In this document: piece by piece, positions 51,524-59,913 of the stretch
Layout of the letters: every line of letters starts with the position of its first letter
How positions within the stretch are numbered: position 1 is the first letter of the stretch
Source: Radicibacter daui
GTDB lineage: Bacteria > Pseudomonadota > Alphaproteobacteria > Radicibacterales > Radicibacteraceae
DNA: 64,000 bases
Assembly: GCA_030657355.1 (NCBI GenBank)
Contig: CP131057.1
Coordinates: 269,501 to 333,500, forward strand
Direction of reading: 5' to 3'
Made by a program: the position numbers and the translations under genes
The notes under the pieces: model-generated
Database searches by the model: none
The model's input: only the letters and a program-made list of their open reading frames with translations
What the model was told of the DNA's origin: nothing

Positions 51524-51880
51524 ATGACGATCACACGCCAGCATGAAATTCGCGACCTCATCGGGGCGGAAACCTATGAAGCGCTTTGTAGAGCGCTGGC
51601 GGGAACAAGCCTCTATATTCCCAAGCGTCTCCGGGCCGGCAGCACGCTGGCCGCACTTGTCGGCCCGAAGCTGGCAGAGCGCCTTTCGGCGGCGTGTGGC
51701 GGCCAGACGCTTGAGCTGCCAACCGCGCGAGCCCGGCATAACCGCGATCTGGTGATGCGGCTGGCCGGGGAGGGTTGGACAACGGGAGATATCGCCCGGG
51801 CGAGCGGCCTCAGCCTCCGCCGGGTGCGGCAGATCAGGGCGGCATTTGTGGCCGACGGGGAAGGAAATTTTACCCACTAA
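51524..51880 (+). CDS. Mor-type phage transcription activator homologue
   Basis: The 118-residue protein matches the Mor/gpC activator family of Mu-like phages. An N-terminal dimerisation half carries the SLYIPKRLRAGS turn and LAERLSAACGGQTLELP. The C-terminal HTH is TTGDIARASGLSLRRVRQIRAAF. Mu Mor is 129 residues, so this is nearly full length. Mor proteins turn on phage middle or late genes. No structural phage gene is near except the small holin-like gene 94 bp downstream, so it is either a relic or a recruited regulator. Confidence 0.75.
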   Translation: MTITRQHEIRDLIGAETYEALCRALAGTSLYIPKRLRAGSTLAALVGPKLAERLSAACGGQTLELPTARARHNRDLVMRLAGEGWTTGDIARASGLSLRRVRQIRAAFVADGEGNFTH

Positions 51881-51973
51881 ATCTGCCGGGGTTGCGGCGT
51901 CAGGCTCTCGAGGTTGCCGCGCTGCGGCAGGACCTCCCTGCGGGGAATTGCCCTTCACGTAAAGGAGACGGAG

Positions 51974-52186
51974 ATGACGGACAGCAAACCCTGGTGGCAA
52001 TCCCGCACCTTGCTGGGTGCCTTCATCACGCTGGCCTCGGCGGCGGCGAGTGCCAGCGGGCTTCAGGTGGATAGTGCCCTGCAAGGCGATGTGATGAACA
52101 CGGTGACGGCAGCTGGCAGTGTGGTCGGCGCTGCGATCTCGATCTGGGGTCGCCTGAAGGCCGACAGCAAGCTCTCGGCGAGCTGA
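51974..52186 (+). CDS. Holin-like small membrane protein (phage type)
   Basis: The 70-residue protein begins with DSKPWWQSRTLLGAFITLA, a pattern found in phage holin-region proteins. Two hydrophobic segments (about 12-30 and 40-60, GSVVGAAISIWGRL) follow, with a basic end. GGAGACGGAG lies just before ATG 51974. Pairing with the Mor-like gene suggests a phage-derived lysis or regulatory module; whether it still kills cells is unknown. A strong bidirectional terminator follows. Confidence 0.7.
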   Translation: MTDSKPWWQSRTLLGAFITLASAAASASGLQVDSALQGDVMNTVTAAGSVVGAAISIWGRLKADSKLSAS

Positions 52187-52206
52187 ATTCTGTACCGCCC
52201 ATAAAC

Positions 52207-52247
52207 AAAAACGCCTTCCCTCCGGATATCAGAGGGAAGGCGTTTTT
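52207..52247. terminator. Bidirectional terminator
   Basis: AAAAACGCCTTCCCTC (52207-52222) pairs perfectly with its complement at 52232-52247. It separates the holin-like gene from the convergent UDP-glucose dehydrogenase gene. Confidence 0.93.
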
Positions 52248-52267
52248 GGATATTCCGGCGGTTTCGC

Positions 52268-53590
52268 CTAACCGGCGGCACGCACCGTGCGGCGGCCGAG
52301 GCTGTAATAGTCGAAGCCGGCTTCGGCCATCTCGTCCAGCGCATAGACGTTACGCAGATCGACCATCACCGGACGTTTGAGCAGGCGCTTGACCTCGGCA
52401 AGGTCGAGCGCGCGGAACTCGTTCCACTCGGTGAGGATGGCGACGACATCAGCCCCGTCGAGCGTGGCGTAGGTGCCATCCATCCAGTCGATGTTGGTCA
52501 AGAGCTTGCCGGCCTCATGCATGCCGGCCGGATCATAGGCGCGCACGCGGGCGCCTCGGCGCTGCAGCTCGGGAATGATGTCGAGGCTGGGGCTGTCGCG
52601 CATGTCGTCGGTGTTGGGCTTGAAGGTGACGCCAAGGATTGCGACCGTCTTGCCTTCCACATCGCCGCCGCAGGCATCGACAATGCGGTCGGTCATGGCG
52701 AGCTTGCGCGCGTCATTGACGGCAATGACCGTCTCGACGATGCGGGTTGGCGCGCCGCTGTCATGGGCGGTGCGGGCGAGCGCCTTGGTATCCTTGGGGA
52801 AACACGAGCCGCCATAACCCGGGCCGGGATGCAGGAACTTGGCGCCGATACGGCCATCAAGGCCGATGCCGCGCGCCACATCCTGCACGTCCGCGCCTAC
52901 CTTCTCGCACAGATCGGCGATCTCGTTGATGAAGGTGATCTTGGTGGCGAGGAAGGCGTTGCCGGCATATTTGATGACTTCCGCCGTCTCCAGCGTAGTC
53001 AGGATCAGCGGCTTTTCACGCAGGGCAAGCGGGCGATAGAGCGTCTTCAGAACCTGAGCCGCGCGGTCGCCATTGGTGCCGACGACGATGCGGTCCGGCC
53101 GCATGAAGTCCTCGATGGCGGAGCCTTCGCGCAGGAATTCCGGGTTGGAGGCAACGTCGAAATCGGCGTCCGGGCGGCGGGTGCGCACGATGCGCTCGAT
53201 CTCGCGGCCGGTGCCGACCGGCACGGTGGATTTGGTGACGATGACGCTGTAGCCGGTCAGCGAGTCAGCGATCTCGCCGGCAGCGGCATAGACATAGCTG
53301 AGATCGGCATGGCCGTCGCCGCGGCGGCTCGGCGTGCCGACGGCGATGAAGATGGCGTCGGCACCATCAACAGCCTCGGAAAGGCTGGTGGTGAAGCTGA
53401 GGCGGCCGGCAGCAACATTCTTGGCCACCAGCTGGTCGAGCCCCGGCTCATAGATCGGAATACGTCCGTCCTTGAGCGCGGCAATCTTGCTCTCGTCCTT
53501 GTCGACGCAGATGACGTTCCAGCCGAACTCCGAAAAGCAGGTGCCCGAAACCAGACCGACATAACCGGTGCCGATCATCGCGATACGCAT
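52268..53590 (-). CDS. ugd: UDP-glucose 6-dehydrogenase
   Basis: The 440-residue protein has the N-terminal NAD motif MRIAMIGTGYVGLVSG and the catalytic cysteine in GPGYGGSCFPKDTKAL. It oxidises UDP-glucose twice to UDP-glucuronate, a precursor of acidic exopolysaccharide. GGGAG precedes ATG 53590 by eight bases. It belongs by function to the polysaccharide cluster from here to the end of the window, although transcribed opposite to the Wzy group. ATGTTGTGAT occurs 20 bp upstream of its start. Confidence 0.93.
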   Translation of the reverse strand: MRIAMIGTGYVGLVSGTCFSEFGWNVICVDKDESKIAALKDGRIPIYEPGLDQLVAKNVAAGRLSFTTSLSEAVDGADAIFIAVGTPSRRGDGHADLSYVYAAAGEIADSLTGYSVIVTKSTVPVGTGREIERIVRTRRPDADFDVASNPEFLREGSAIEDFMRPDRIVVGTNGDRAAQVLKTLYRPLALREKPLILTTLETAEVIKYAGNAFLATKITFINEIADLCEKVGADVQDVARGIGLDGRIGAKFLHPGPGYGGSCFPKDTKALARTAHDSGAPTRIVETVIAVNDARKLAMTDRIVDACGGDVEGKTVAILGVTFKPNTDDMRDSPSLDIIPELQRRGARVRAYDPAGMHEAGKLLTNIDWMDGTYATLDGADVVAILTEWNEFRALDLAEVKRLLKRPVMVDLRNVYALDEMAEAGFDYYSLGRRTVRAAG

Positions 53591-53610
53591 CGCGGCGTCT
53601 CCCGTTCCCA

Positions 53611-53620
53611 ATCACAACAT
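53611..53620 (-). promoter_or_regulatory. GTTGTGAT motif upstream of the UDP-glucose dehydrogenase gene
   Basis: On the minus strand ATGTTGTGAT lies 20 bp before the start. It recurs at 62494-62503, and GTTGTGAT also occurs at 56140-56147 and 56167-56174. Confidence 0.5.
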
Positions 53621-53702
53621 ATGGTGGGCAACCCTTACGCGGGATTTGTTACAGATGGAAGAGTGGCAGTGTCGCCGGGTTCTCAATGCCGGCACCCGGT
53701 CT

Positions 53703-56000
53703 TCAGACGGTCTCTTCGAGATTGTGGTAGATCGCCTCTTCCTCGGCGAAGTGAACCCGCAGGAGCGTATCAAGACCATAAAGGATACGTTGGGCCTCTT
53801 TCGTCAGGTCCGGGCTTTCCGGGCCACATACCTGCAGGCCTCTCACCATCTGGCCGAGTTGCCGGCAAAGGCGGTGGATTTCGCGATGCATGCCGCTCAA
53901 CGGTGCCATCGCATCATCGCCGCCAAGCATGTCGGCAAGCCTGGGATAGAGCGCGGTCTCGTCTCCCTGCTCATGGACCAGCAGGCGGGTGCGTAGAAGT
54001 TCCTCAAGCTCAGCAAGCTGGTCCCGCAGGTCCGGTGCCGGGTGCGTTGAAAGCTGGTCGGCCATGGATCGTACCTGATCAGCGACCGGTGCCAGCTCCG
54101 CATGTTCCAGGCGCAGGCGCTCAACGTCGGCGGTGGTCAGGCCGGCCCGTCCGCCGCGCAGCGGCACACCCTGTATCGCCCGCAAGGCATTCAGGATGAC
54201 GACGACATCGATTGCTTCCTGCAGCATGGCTCCGAAAAGGGGCGGAAGGTAACCGAGCGCTGCCACAAGCATGGCGGCGAAGGAGAGGCCCATGCCGGCC
54301 ATGACGCTTTGGACCGCGATGCGGCGTGTGCGGCGGGCGATGGCGATCGCCTCGGCCAGCCGGTCAAGCCGGTCGACAAGCAGCACTATACCGGCAGCCT
54401 CCGATGACGCCGCGGTTCCTCTCGCGCCCATGGCGACGCCGACATCCGCAGCTGCCAGGGCGGGCGCATCGTTTACGCCGTCACCGACCATGATGACCGG
54501 TCCGGTAATGTCGGGCGCCTTGATGGCAGCGAGCTTGCCGGCCGGTGTTTGTTCAGCCAGCACAGCATCGACGCCCAGCAGGGCTCCGACACTTTCCGCA
54601 GCGGCGCGCCGGTCTCCGGTAACCATGATCAGTCGCCCAATCCCCGCCTTGCGCAGCAGTCGCAGGGCGCGGGGGGTCTCGGGCCGGATCTCGTCGGCCA
54701 GCAGCAACACCCCGGCAAGCGTGCCATTGATGGCCACATAGACGGTGGCCAGTCCGTCATGGTCCGCCCTGCCCGGCCGGAAATGGTGCTGGTCGCCGGT
54801 CGTCAGGAATTCAGAAACATGAGCAAGGCTGCCGACAGCGACGGCGTGCCCTTCGACCATGCCGCTCAACCCGCGCCCCGGCACTTCCTCGACCCGGAGC
54901 GGCGGCGATAGCTCGATGTTCCGTGCCCTGGCGGCGGCAACCACCGCGTCGGCAATAATGTGCTGGGAAGCCTGGTCCAGCGAAGCGGCAAGGCGAAGGA
55001 CCTCTGCGGCCGGGTGGGCCGGCACGGTTTCGATCGCGACAAGCCGTGCCATACCGCCGGTCAGCGTGCCGGTTTTGTCGAAGAACAGCGTTTTTGCCTC
55101 GGCCAGTTTTTCCAGTATGCCCCCGCCTTTGACGAGCACACCGCGCCGGGCGCAGCTGGAGATGCCGGAGACGATGGCGACGGGTACGGCAAGGATCAGG
55201 GGGCAGGGCGTGGCGACCACAAGCACGGCAAGTGCCCGCAGCGGGGAGCCGCTTATGAGCCAGGCTGTAGCGGCAAGGGCGAGGGACAGCGGAACGAACA
55301 GCAAGGCATAGCGGTCTGCAAGGCGCGAGGCCGGCGCCTTGGAGCGCTTTGCCGCCTCCACGAGGCGCACGATGCCGGCAAAACTACTGTCGGCGGCAGT
55401 GGCGCTGGCCACCATATCGAAGGGTTTGGCGGCATTGACGCTGCCGCTGCGAATGGCGTCTCCGGCGATATGCCGGACGGGCAGGGGCTCGCCTGTCAGC
55501 ATCGATTCATCGAGGACGACGCTCTCTCCGGCAACATGACCATCAACCGGAACAACCTCACCGGTGCGGACCAGCAGGCGGTTTCCGGGCGATACCTCCT
55601 TCAGGGCAACCTGCTCCAGATGGCCATCCCGATAGAGATTTGCGGAGTGGGGAGCCCGGGCAAGCAGTGCCGACATTTCGCGTCCGGCGCGTGCCTCGGC
55701 CCAACTCTCCAGCACCTGCCCGCCGGTGACCATCAATCCGATAACCGAGCCGGCGAGCGTTTCGCCCAGCGCCAGCGCTCCCGCCATTGAAAGCAGGGCG
55801 ATGACATCGACACCGGCCTCGGCACGCAGAAATCCACGGATGATGCTGACGGCCAGTGCGGCGAGAACCGGTGCCGTGCCGGCAAGCCAGATCATATCCG
55901 CGGCATGCGGCTGGCCGTTAAGCCAGGCTCCTGCACCGGTGACCAGCGCTACCGCACAAAAAGCAAGGAAAGCGATGTTGGCGGTCTGCCGTGTGATCAT
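53703..56000 (-). CDS. P1B-5 metal-transporting ATPase with C-terminal hemerythrin-like domain
   Basis: The 765-residue protein has a P1B ATPase core. In the membrane metal site the usual CPC is TPC (residues 264-266, ATPCPLIL). The phospho-acceptor is Asp308 in DKTGTLT, and TGEP and MVGDGVNDAPAL are present. TPC together with a C-terminal hemerythrin-like domain (about 640-765, with LEHAEL, LVHEQGDETALYP, MHREIHRL and VHFAEEEAIYHNL) is the signature of the P1B-5 group, such as Nia of Sinorhizobium meliloti, linked to nickel and iron export. No N-terminal metal-binding domain is present. A longer start at 56090 is poor; I use ATG 56000. An FNR-like box lies upstream. Confidence 0.9.
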   Translation of the reverse strand: MITRQTANIAFLAFCAVALVTGAGAWLNGQPHAADMIWLAGTAPVLAALAVSIIRGFLRAEAGVDVIALLSMAGALALGETLAGSVIGLMVTGGQVLESWAEARAGREMSALLARAPHSANLYRDGHLEQVALKEVSPGNRLLVRTGEVVPVDGHVAGESVVLDESMLTGEPLPVRHIAGDAIRSGSVNAAKPFDMVASATAADSSFAGIVRLVEAAKRSKAPASRLADRYALLFVPLSLALAATAWLISGSPLRALAVLVVATPCPLILAVPVAIVSGISSCARRGVLVKGGGILEKLAEAKTLFFDKTGTLTGGMARLVAIETVPAHPAAEVLRLAASLDQASQHIIADAVVAAARARNIELSPPLRVEEVPGRGLSGMVEGHAVAVGSLAHVSEFLTTGDQHHFRPGRADHDGLATVYVAINGTLAGVLLLADEIRPETPRALRLLRKAGIGRLIMVTGDRRAAAESVGALLGVDAVLAEQTPAGKLAAIKAPDITGPVIMVGDGVNDAPALAAADVGVAMGARGTAASSEAAGIVLLVDRLDRLAEAIAIARRTRRIAVQSVMAGMGLSFAAMLVAALGYLPPLFGAMLQEAIDVVVILNALRAIQGVPLRGGRAGLTTADVERLRLEHAELAPVADQVRSMADQLSTHPAPDLRDQLAELEELLRTRLLVHEQGDETALYPRLADMLGGDDAMAPLSGMHREIHRLCRQLGQMVRGLQVCGPESPDLTKEAQRILYGLDTLLRVHFAEEEAIYHNLEETV

Positions 56001-56083
56001 GGGCCATCCCCAGGTCCGCTCCGGCACCTGAGGCCACCGGAAACATGCAGCCCGATGATAGCTGAAACCGGAGGAGCGGCAGC

Positions 56084-56097
56084 GTGACATGGATCAA
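56084..56097 (-). promoter_or_regulatory. FNR/FixK-like box upstream of the P1B-5 ATPase gene
   Basis: GTGAC-N4-ATCAA (56084-56097) on the plus strand; the minus strand reads TTGAT-N4-GTCAC, one perfect half of TTGAT-N4-ATCAA and a 3/5 second half. It lies about 84 bp before the start, suggesting oxygen or iron control. Confidence 0.4.
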
Positions 56098-56139
56098 ACC
56101 CGCGCCCTGCCGCGGCCCATGCCTCACGGCCACACATTG

Positions 56140-56174
56140 ATCACAACCGAAAACGCCGGCTGCGTGGTTGTGAT
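56140..56174. promoter_or_regulatory. Inverted GTTGTGAT repeat upstream of the Wzy-like gene
   Basis: ATCACAACC (56140-56148) and GGTTGTGAT (56166-56174) are perfect 9-bp arms 17 bases apart, ending 6 bp before the ATG. The right arm overlaps the ribosome-binding region, so it could also act in RNA. Confidence 0.55.
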
Positions 56175-56180
56175 AGTGTC

Positions 56181-57536
56181 ATGAGCGAAGCCATCTCATT
56201 TGCCGGCAGCGGCCCTGATCGAGACCAGATACCCGTTGTCGCAACGGGCGTCAGCAATATCGATATGCCTGCTTTCGCCGCGTTTTTTGCGCTGAGTGCC
56301 GTCTTTTATCTCGGCATCTATACGCTGGAAGCGCCGGTTCGCTACGGCCTTTACCTCGTGGGCAAGGACAGCCTGATCCTGCTGCGCGACGGGTTGATGT
56401 TCGGCCCGCTTGTCGTCCTCGCTCTGGTTCAGCTGACAACAACGAGACTGCATCCGGCCTTTCTGGCGGCAGGCGTTCTGATGACCTTTCACGGCCTGGT
56501 GCTGGTCGGAACCCAGGGCAGCCTCATGGGGGCCGCCTATGGCGCCAAGATCCTCATGAATGTGCTGTTCGGCTTCTTTGCCGCCGGCCTGCTGATCGCG
56601 CCGCGTGGGTGGGTGCTGAAAGCCTTTGTGGTTTTCTGGGTGCTGATCCTGATCGGCGCGCTGCTCGACAAGTTCGTCATGACGTTCCCCTGGACGGGCA
56701 TGGCGACGGTTGTCGGCGATCTTAGCGTCGACGTGTCCAAGGACTGGCAGATCTCCGATCCGTTTGCGCGCCGTGTGGCCGGTTTTACCCGTAGCTCCAT
56801 TGCCGTCGCTGCCGTGCTGCCGTGCCTCAGCATCGTTCTGATGTGCCGCTTGAAGAATGTCTGGGCCCGTGCGGCCATCGCCCTGCCGGCCCTGGCGGGT
56901 GTGTTTCTCAGCACGCAGAAAGGCTCGCTTATCGCCTTTTTGCCCATCGCCGCCATCCTGTGCCTTCCGGCTGCCCTGCGCCTTGCCTGGCTGCGTATCT
57001 GCTTCGTGGCCTTTCTGGTGCTGGCCGCCGGCCTGCCGCTCTTCACCCACGGGCTCAGTCTCGACCATGGCAGGGGGGTGTTCAGCATGGAATCCCTCTA
57101 TCTGCGCATCGTCTACACCTGGCCCGACGCCTGGGCCTGGATCGAGCATCACCAGATGATGTGGTTTGGCGTCGGTCTGGGCGGCATCGGCGGTCCGCAG
57201 CGCCTCTATGCGCCGGACCAGTTCAATCCGACCGACAATATCGCCCTGCTGCTCTACGCCTATTTTGGCCTGTTCGCGCTTCTCTACCTCGCTTTTATCG
57301 TCCGGCTGGCGCTTCGCCCCGCGACCGGAGACCTGCCGCGGGTAGAAGCTGCACTCGCCATCCTCGCCTTCGCTTTCGGCTACGGCATCGTGCTGTCTCT
57401 GATCGAAGACCAGTCCGCCTCCCTTTTCCTCGGAGCGGCCCTGGGGACCTTGTGGCTTGAGACTGCCCCGCGCGGTTCAGTTTCCGGGCCGGCTCATGGC
57501 GTCCCCTTCGCCTACCAGAATGGAGAGTTTCGATGA
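56181..57536 (+). CDS. O-antigen ligase/Wzy-like polysaccharide polymerase
   Basis: The 451-residue protein has about 10-12 membrane helices and the O-antigen ligase/polymerase pattern with a large loop (FTHGLSLDHGRGVFSMESLYLRIVYTWPD) and WFGVGLGGIGG. It would polymerise lipid-linked repeat units in the outer leaflet of the inner membrane, with the Wzx flippase at 62598. The start is at ATG 56181; ribosome site is weak. Its stop overlaps the phosphoribosyltransferase start by four bases. Confidence 0.8.
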   Translation: MSEAISFAGSGPDRDQIPVVATGVSNIDMPAFAAFFALSAVFYLGIYTLEAPVRYGLYLVGKDSLILLRDGLMFGPLVVLALVQLTTTRLHPAFLAAGVLMTFHGLVLVGTQGSLMGAAYGAKILMNVLFGFFAAGLLIAPRGWVLKAFVVFWVLILIGALLDKFVMTFPWTGMATVVGDLSVDVSKDWQISDPFARRVAGFTRSSIAVAAVLPCLSIVLMCRLKNVWARAAIALPALAGVFLSTQKGSLIAFLPIAAILCLPAALRLAWLRICFVAFLVLAAGLPLFTHGLSLDHGRGVFSMESLYLRIVYTWPDAWAWIEHHQMMWFGVGLGGIGGPQRLYAPDQFNPTDNIALLLYAYFGLFALLYLAFIVRLALRPATGDLPRVEAALAILAFAFGYGIVLSLIEDQSASLFLGAALGTLWLETAPRGSVSGPAHGVPFAYQNGEFR

Positions 57537-58153
57537 ACCAGACCTTGCGGATACCCCGGCCGTCCGGGGTGCTCAGCCTCGACCGGGACGGCTTTGACGG
57601 GGCCTGCGCGTCACTCATGGAACGCGCCCTGGAGGAGGGTACCCCTGACGCCCTGATCGGTATTCGTACCGGCGGTCTTTATGTGGCGGAGGCGATGGCC
57701 CGCTCCCAGCAGGGCCGGATACCGGTGCTGTCGATAACCTGCCGACGGGCAACGAGCTCCTACAAGCCTGGTGCCGGAATGCTGAAGTCGCTGGTCAGCA
57801 GCTTGCCGCGCCCTGTCGTCGACAAGCTGCGCGTCTGGGAACATGCGATGCTCACCAGCCGGCCCCGACCGGCGCCGTCCGGCGAGTACCGGTTCGATGC
57901 GGAAGAGCTGGCGCAGCTTGACCGCTGTCTCTCCGAAGCCGGGCCTTCGCCGTCGCTGCTGATCGTCGATGATGCGGTCGACACCGGCGCCACGCTTTAC
58001 CGGGTTAAGGAAGCGGTGCTCGACAGGGCGCCGTCCTCGGCCCGCATCCGCTCGGCGGTGATTACCGTCACGACGTCCGATCCCATGGCCGCGCCCGATC
58101 TTGCTCTCTATCACGGCCAGCTTTGCCGTTTCCCGTGGTCGCTCGATGCATAG
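57533..58153 (+). CDS. Type I phosphoribosyltransferase-like protein in a polysaccharide operon
   Basis: The 206-residue protein has the PRPP-binding motif LLIVDDAVDTGATL, preceded by a strand-loop LIGIRTGGLYVAEAMARS typical of type I PRTases. The hood region is unlike adenine, orotate or hypoxanthine enzymes I know. The gene overlaps the polymerase stop (ATGA) and the HAD phosphatase start (ATGCATAG), so all three are translated together. A role in making a phosphoribosyl or ribofuranosyl precursor for the polysaccharide is inference. It could also be a regulator of nucleotide supply. Confidence 0.75.
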   Translation: MNQTLRIPRPSGVLSLDRDGFDGACASLMERALEEGTPDALIGIRTGGLYVAEAMARSQQGRIPVLSITCRRATSSYKPGAGMLKSLVSSLPRPVVDKLRVWEHAMLTSRPRPAPSGEYRFDAEELAQLDRCLSEAGPSPSLLIVDDAVDTGATLYRVKEAVLDRAPSSARIRSAVITVTTSDPMAAPDLALYHGQLCRFPWSLDA

Positions 58154-58829
58154 GGTATTGGTCTTCGACCTCGATGGCACGGTGCTCAGCGTCAACAGCT
58201 TTCCCTTGTGGGCGATGCATCTGCTGCGCGCACGTTTTGCACATCTCGGGCTGGTGCAGCGCCTCGGAGTGAGCCTGCGTGCCGGTGGGGTGCTTGCCGC
58301 CCGCAAGGCAAGGCTGATCGGCCACGAAGCGTTCAAATGGCGCCTGCAGCAGCTCTGGCAGCAGGCCGTAGCAGGTGATGGTGGCGTTGCCGAACGCGCT
58401 TTTGCGCAGCACCTCGTCTCCTATGTCCGGCCGGAACTGACGGGTGTGCTCAAGGCGGTCAGCGAGGGCCGGGTCGATGCCGTCCTGGCAACGGCCGCGG
58501 CTGGCGATTATGCGCAGGCGCTGGGGCAGGCTCTCGGCTTTCGCCATGTTCTGGCGACGCCCCGGGACCGGTCGGCCAGCACGCCGAGCACTGTCGGGGT
58601 GCACAAGCGCGATGCCGTGCTGGCTTTCCTTGCCGAACGTGGCTGGCAGGGCCGGCCCATCACCTTCTTTACCGACCATGAAGATGACCTGCCGCTGATC
58701 CGCATCAGCCACATGGTCTACTGGTTCGGGGAAAGTCGCCGGAGCGCTGCCCTGAACGGCTGCACCGCCGAAATCGTTCAACCTCATGACCTGCGGGAAT
58801 TTTCCCTGATGCCCGTTGCGGCGCAGTGA
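58146..58829 (+). CDS. HAD-superfamily phosphatase
   Basis: The 227-residue protein has HAD motif I in VFDLDGTVLS, motif II Thr in LATAAAGDY, motif III Lys in VHKRDAVL and motif IV in FTDHEDDLPLI. The large helical cap (about 20-115) places it among HAD-IB (SerB-like) phosphatases. The start lies eight bases inside the upstream phosphoribosyltransferase gene. It would remove a phosphate from a sugar or nucleotide-linked intermediate; in this operon perhaps the product of the PRTase. Substrate unknown. Confidence 0.8.
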   Translation: MHRVLVFDLDGTVLSVNSFPLWAMHLLRARFAHLGLVQRLGVSLRAGGVLAARKARLIGHEAFKWRLQQLWQQAVAGDGGVAERAFAQHLVSYVRPELTGVLKAVSEGRVDAVLATAAAGDYAQALGQALGFRHVLATPRDRSASTPSTVGVHKRDAVLAFLAERGWQGRPITFFTDHEDDLPLIRISHMVYWFGESRRSAALNGCTAEIVQPHDLREFSLMPVAAQ

Positions 58830-58850
58830 ACCCTTAACCTGGAGAACGCC

Positions 58851-59831
58851 ATGCCGATCAACATGTTCGATACCGCTATCGACAGCGATAATCTGGGTGA
58901 TCATTTCATCATGGATGCAGTGTGGGAGGCGGTGCGCCCACTTTTCCCGGAAGAAGAATTTATCCGCACTCCGACCCACCGCCGCGCGACCCTTGCGGAG
59001 CTGCGCGAGGGGCGCAAGGCACCGCTTTCCTTTGTGGGCGGTACCAACATTCTGAAATCGCACATGCTGGTGCGCGGTAACTGGCGGATCACGCCGCTTG
59101 ATTACTTCAACTGGCGTGACGTCGTGCTTGTCGGCGTCGGCTGGCAGCAATATGGCCGCTCCGGCCCCGATGCCGCGACGCGGCTCTTCTTCCGCCGGGT
59201 GCTGTCTAAGAAATGGCTGCACTCCGTGCGCGACATGCACACCTTCGAGCATCTGCGTCCCCATGTGCCGAACGTTCTCTACACCGCCTGTCCGACCATG
59301 TGGATGCTGGATGATGCGCATTGCCGGAGCATTCCGGTGCGCAAGGCGCAGGATGTCGTCTTCGCCGTGACCTATTACCGTCCGGCGCCGGAAGAAGATC
59401 GCAAGGTCTTTGAAATGCTGAAGCGCCACTACCGCACGGTCTATGTCTGGCCGCAGCAGGAAGAAGATTTGCCTTATCTCGACGAGATCGGGGTTTCCGG
59501 CTACGTGCCGATTGCCCCCGACGTGGCGACCTATGACCGGCTGCTGGCGAGCGAGGATGTGGATTTTGTCGGGGCAAGGCTGCATGGCGGCATCCGTGCG
59601 CTTCAGCATCGCCGCCGGGCACTCATCATCCCCGTCGACAACCGTGCGACCGAAATCAGCGTTTCGACTGCACTGCCTGTTGCTTCCCGCTCAGAGCCAG
59701 AGGTTATCGAGCGTTGGATCACGCAGCCGGGCCCGATGAACCTTACCTTGCCGGTGGAAGCGATCGAGCGCTGGAAGGGTCAGTTCCGGCACCTGGCTGC
59801 GGCGCCGTTCGCGGCGGCTGCTTCCTTCTGA
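58851..59831 (+). CDS. Polysaccharide pyruvyl transferase family protein
   Basis: The 326-residue protein has the PS_pyruv_trans signature: DNLGDHFIMDAVWEAV at the start, SFVGGTNILKS, and the C-terminal GARLHGGIRALQHRRRALIIPVDNRATE. These enzymes add ketal pyruvate to sugars using phosphoenolpyruvate, giving acidic polysaccharide. It follows the HAD gene by 21 bp on the same strand. Some family members act on other acceptors, so exact use is inferred from context. Confidence 0.85.
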   Translation: MPINMFDTAIDSDNLGDHFIMDAVWEAVRPLFPEEEFIRTPTHRRATLAELREGRKAPLSFVGGTNILKSHMLVRGNWRITPLDYFNWRDVVLVGVGWQQYGRSGPDAATRLFFRRVLSKKWLHSVRDMHTFEHLRPHVPNVLYTACPTMWMLDDAHCRSIPVRKAQDVVFAVTYYRPAPEEDRKVFEMLKRHYRTVYVWPQQEEDLPYLDEIGVSGYVPIAPDVATYDRLLASEDVDFVGARLHGGIRALQHRRRALIIPVDNRATEISVSTALPVASRSEPEVIERWITQPGPMNLTLPVEAIERWKGQFRHLAAAPFAAAASF

Positions 59832-59847
59832 CGCCGGATTTCTCCAG

Positions 59848-59883
59848 AAAAAACCCCCGCTCCATATGGAGCGGGGGTTTTTT
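59848..59883. terminator. Bidirectional terminator
   Basis: A perfect 18-bp palindrome pairs AAAAAACCCCCGCTCCAT (59848-59865) with its complement (59866-59883), which ends in six Ts. It lies between convergent genes. Confidence 0.95.
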
Positions 59884-59913
59884 TGTACCGAGGCCTGGCC
59901 GATAAGGCTGCCG

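Noticed and set aside
51059-52247. An intact prophage
   Set aside because: Only a Mor-like and a holin-like gene are present; no integrase, terminase, capsid or tail gene is visible, and no flanking direct repeat could be confirmed by eye.
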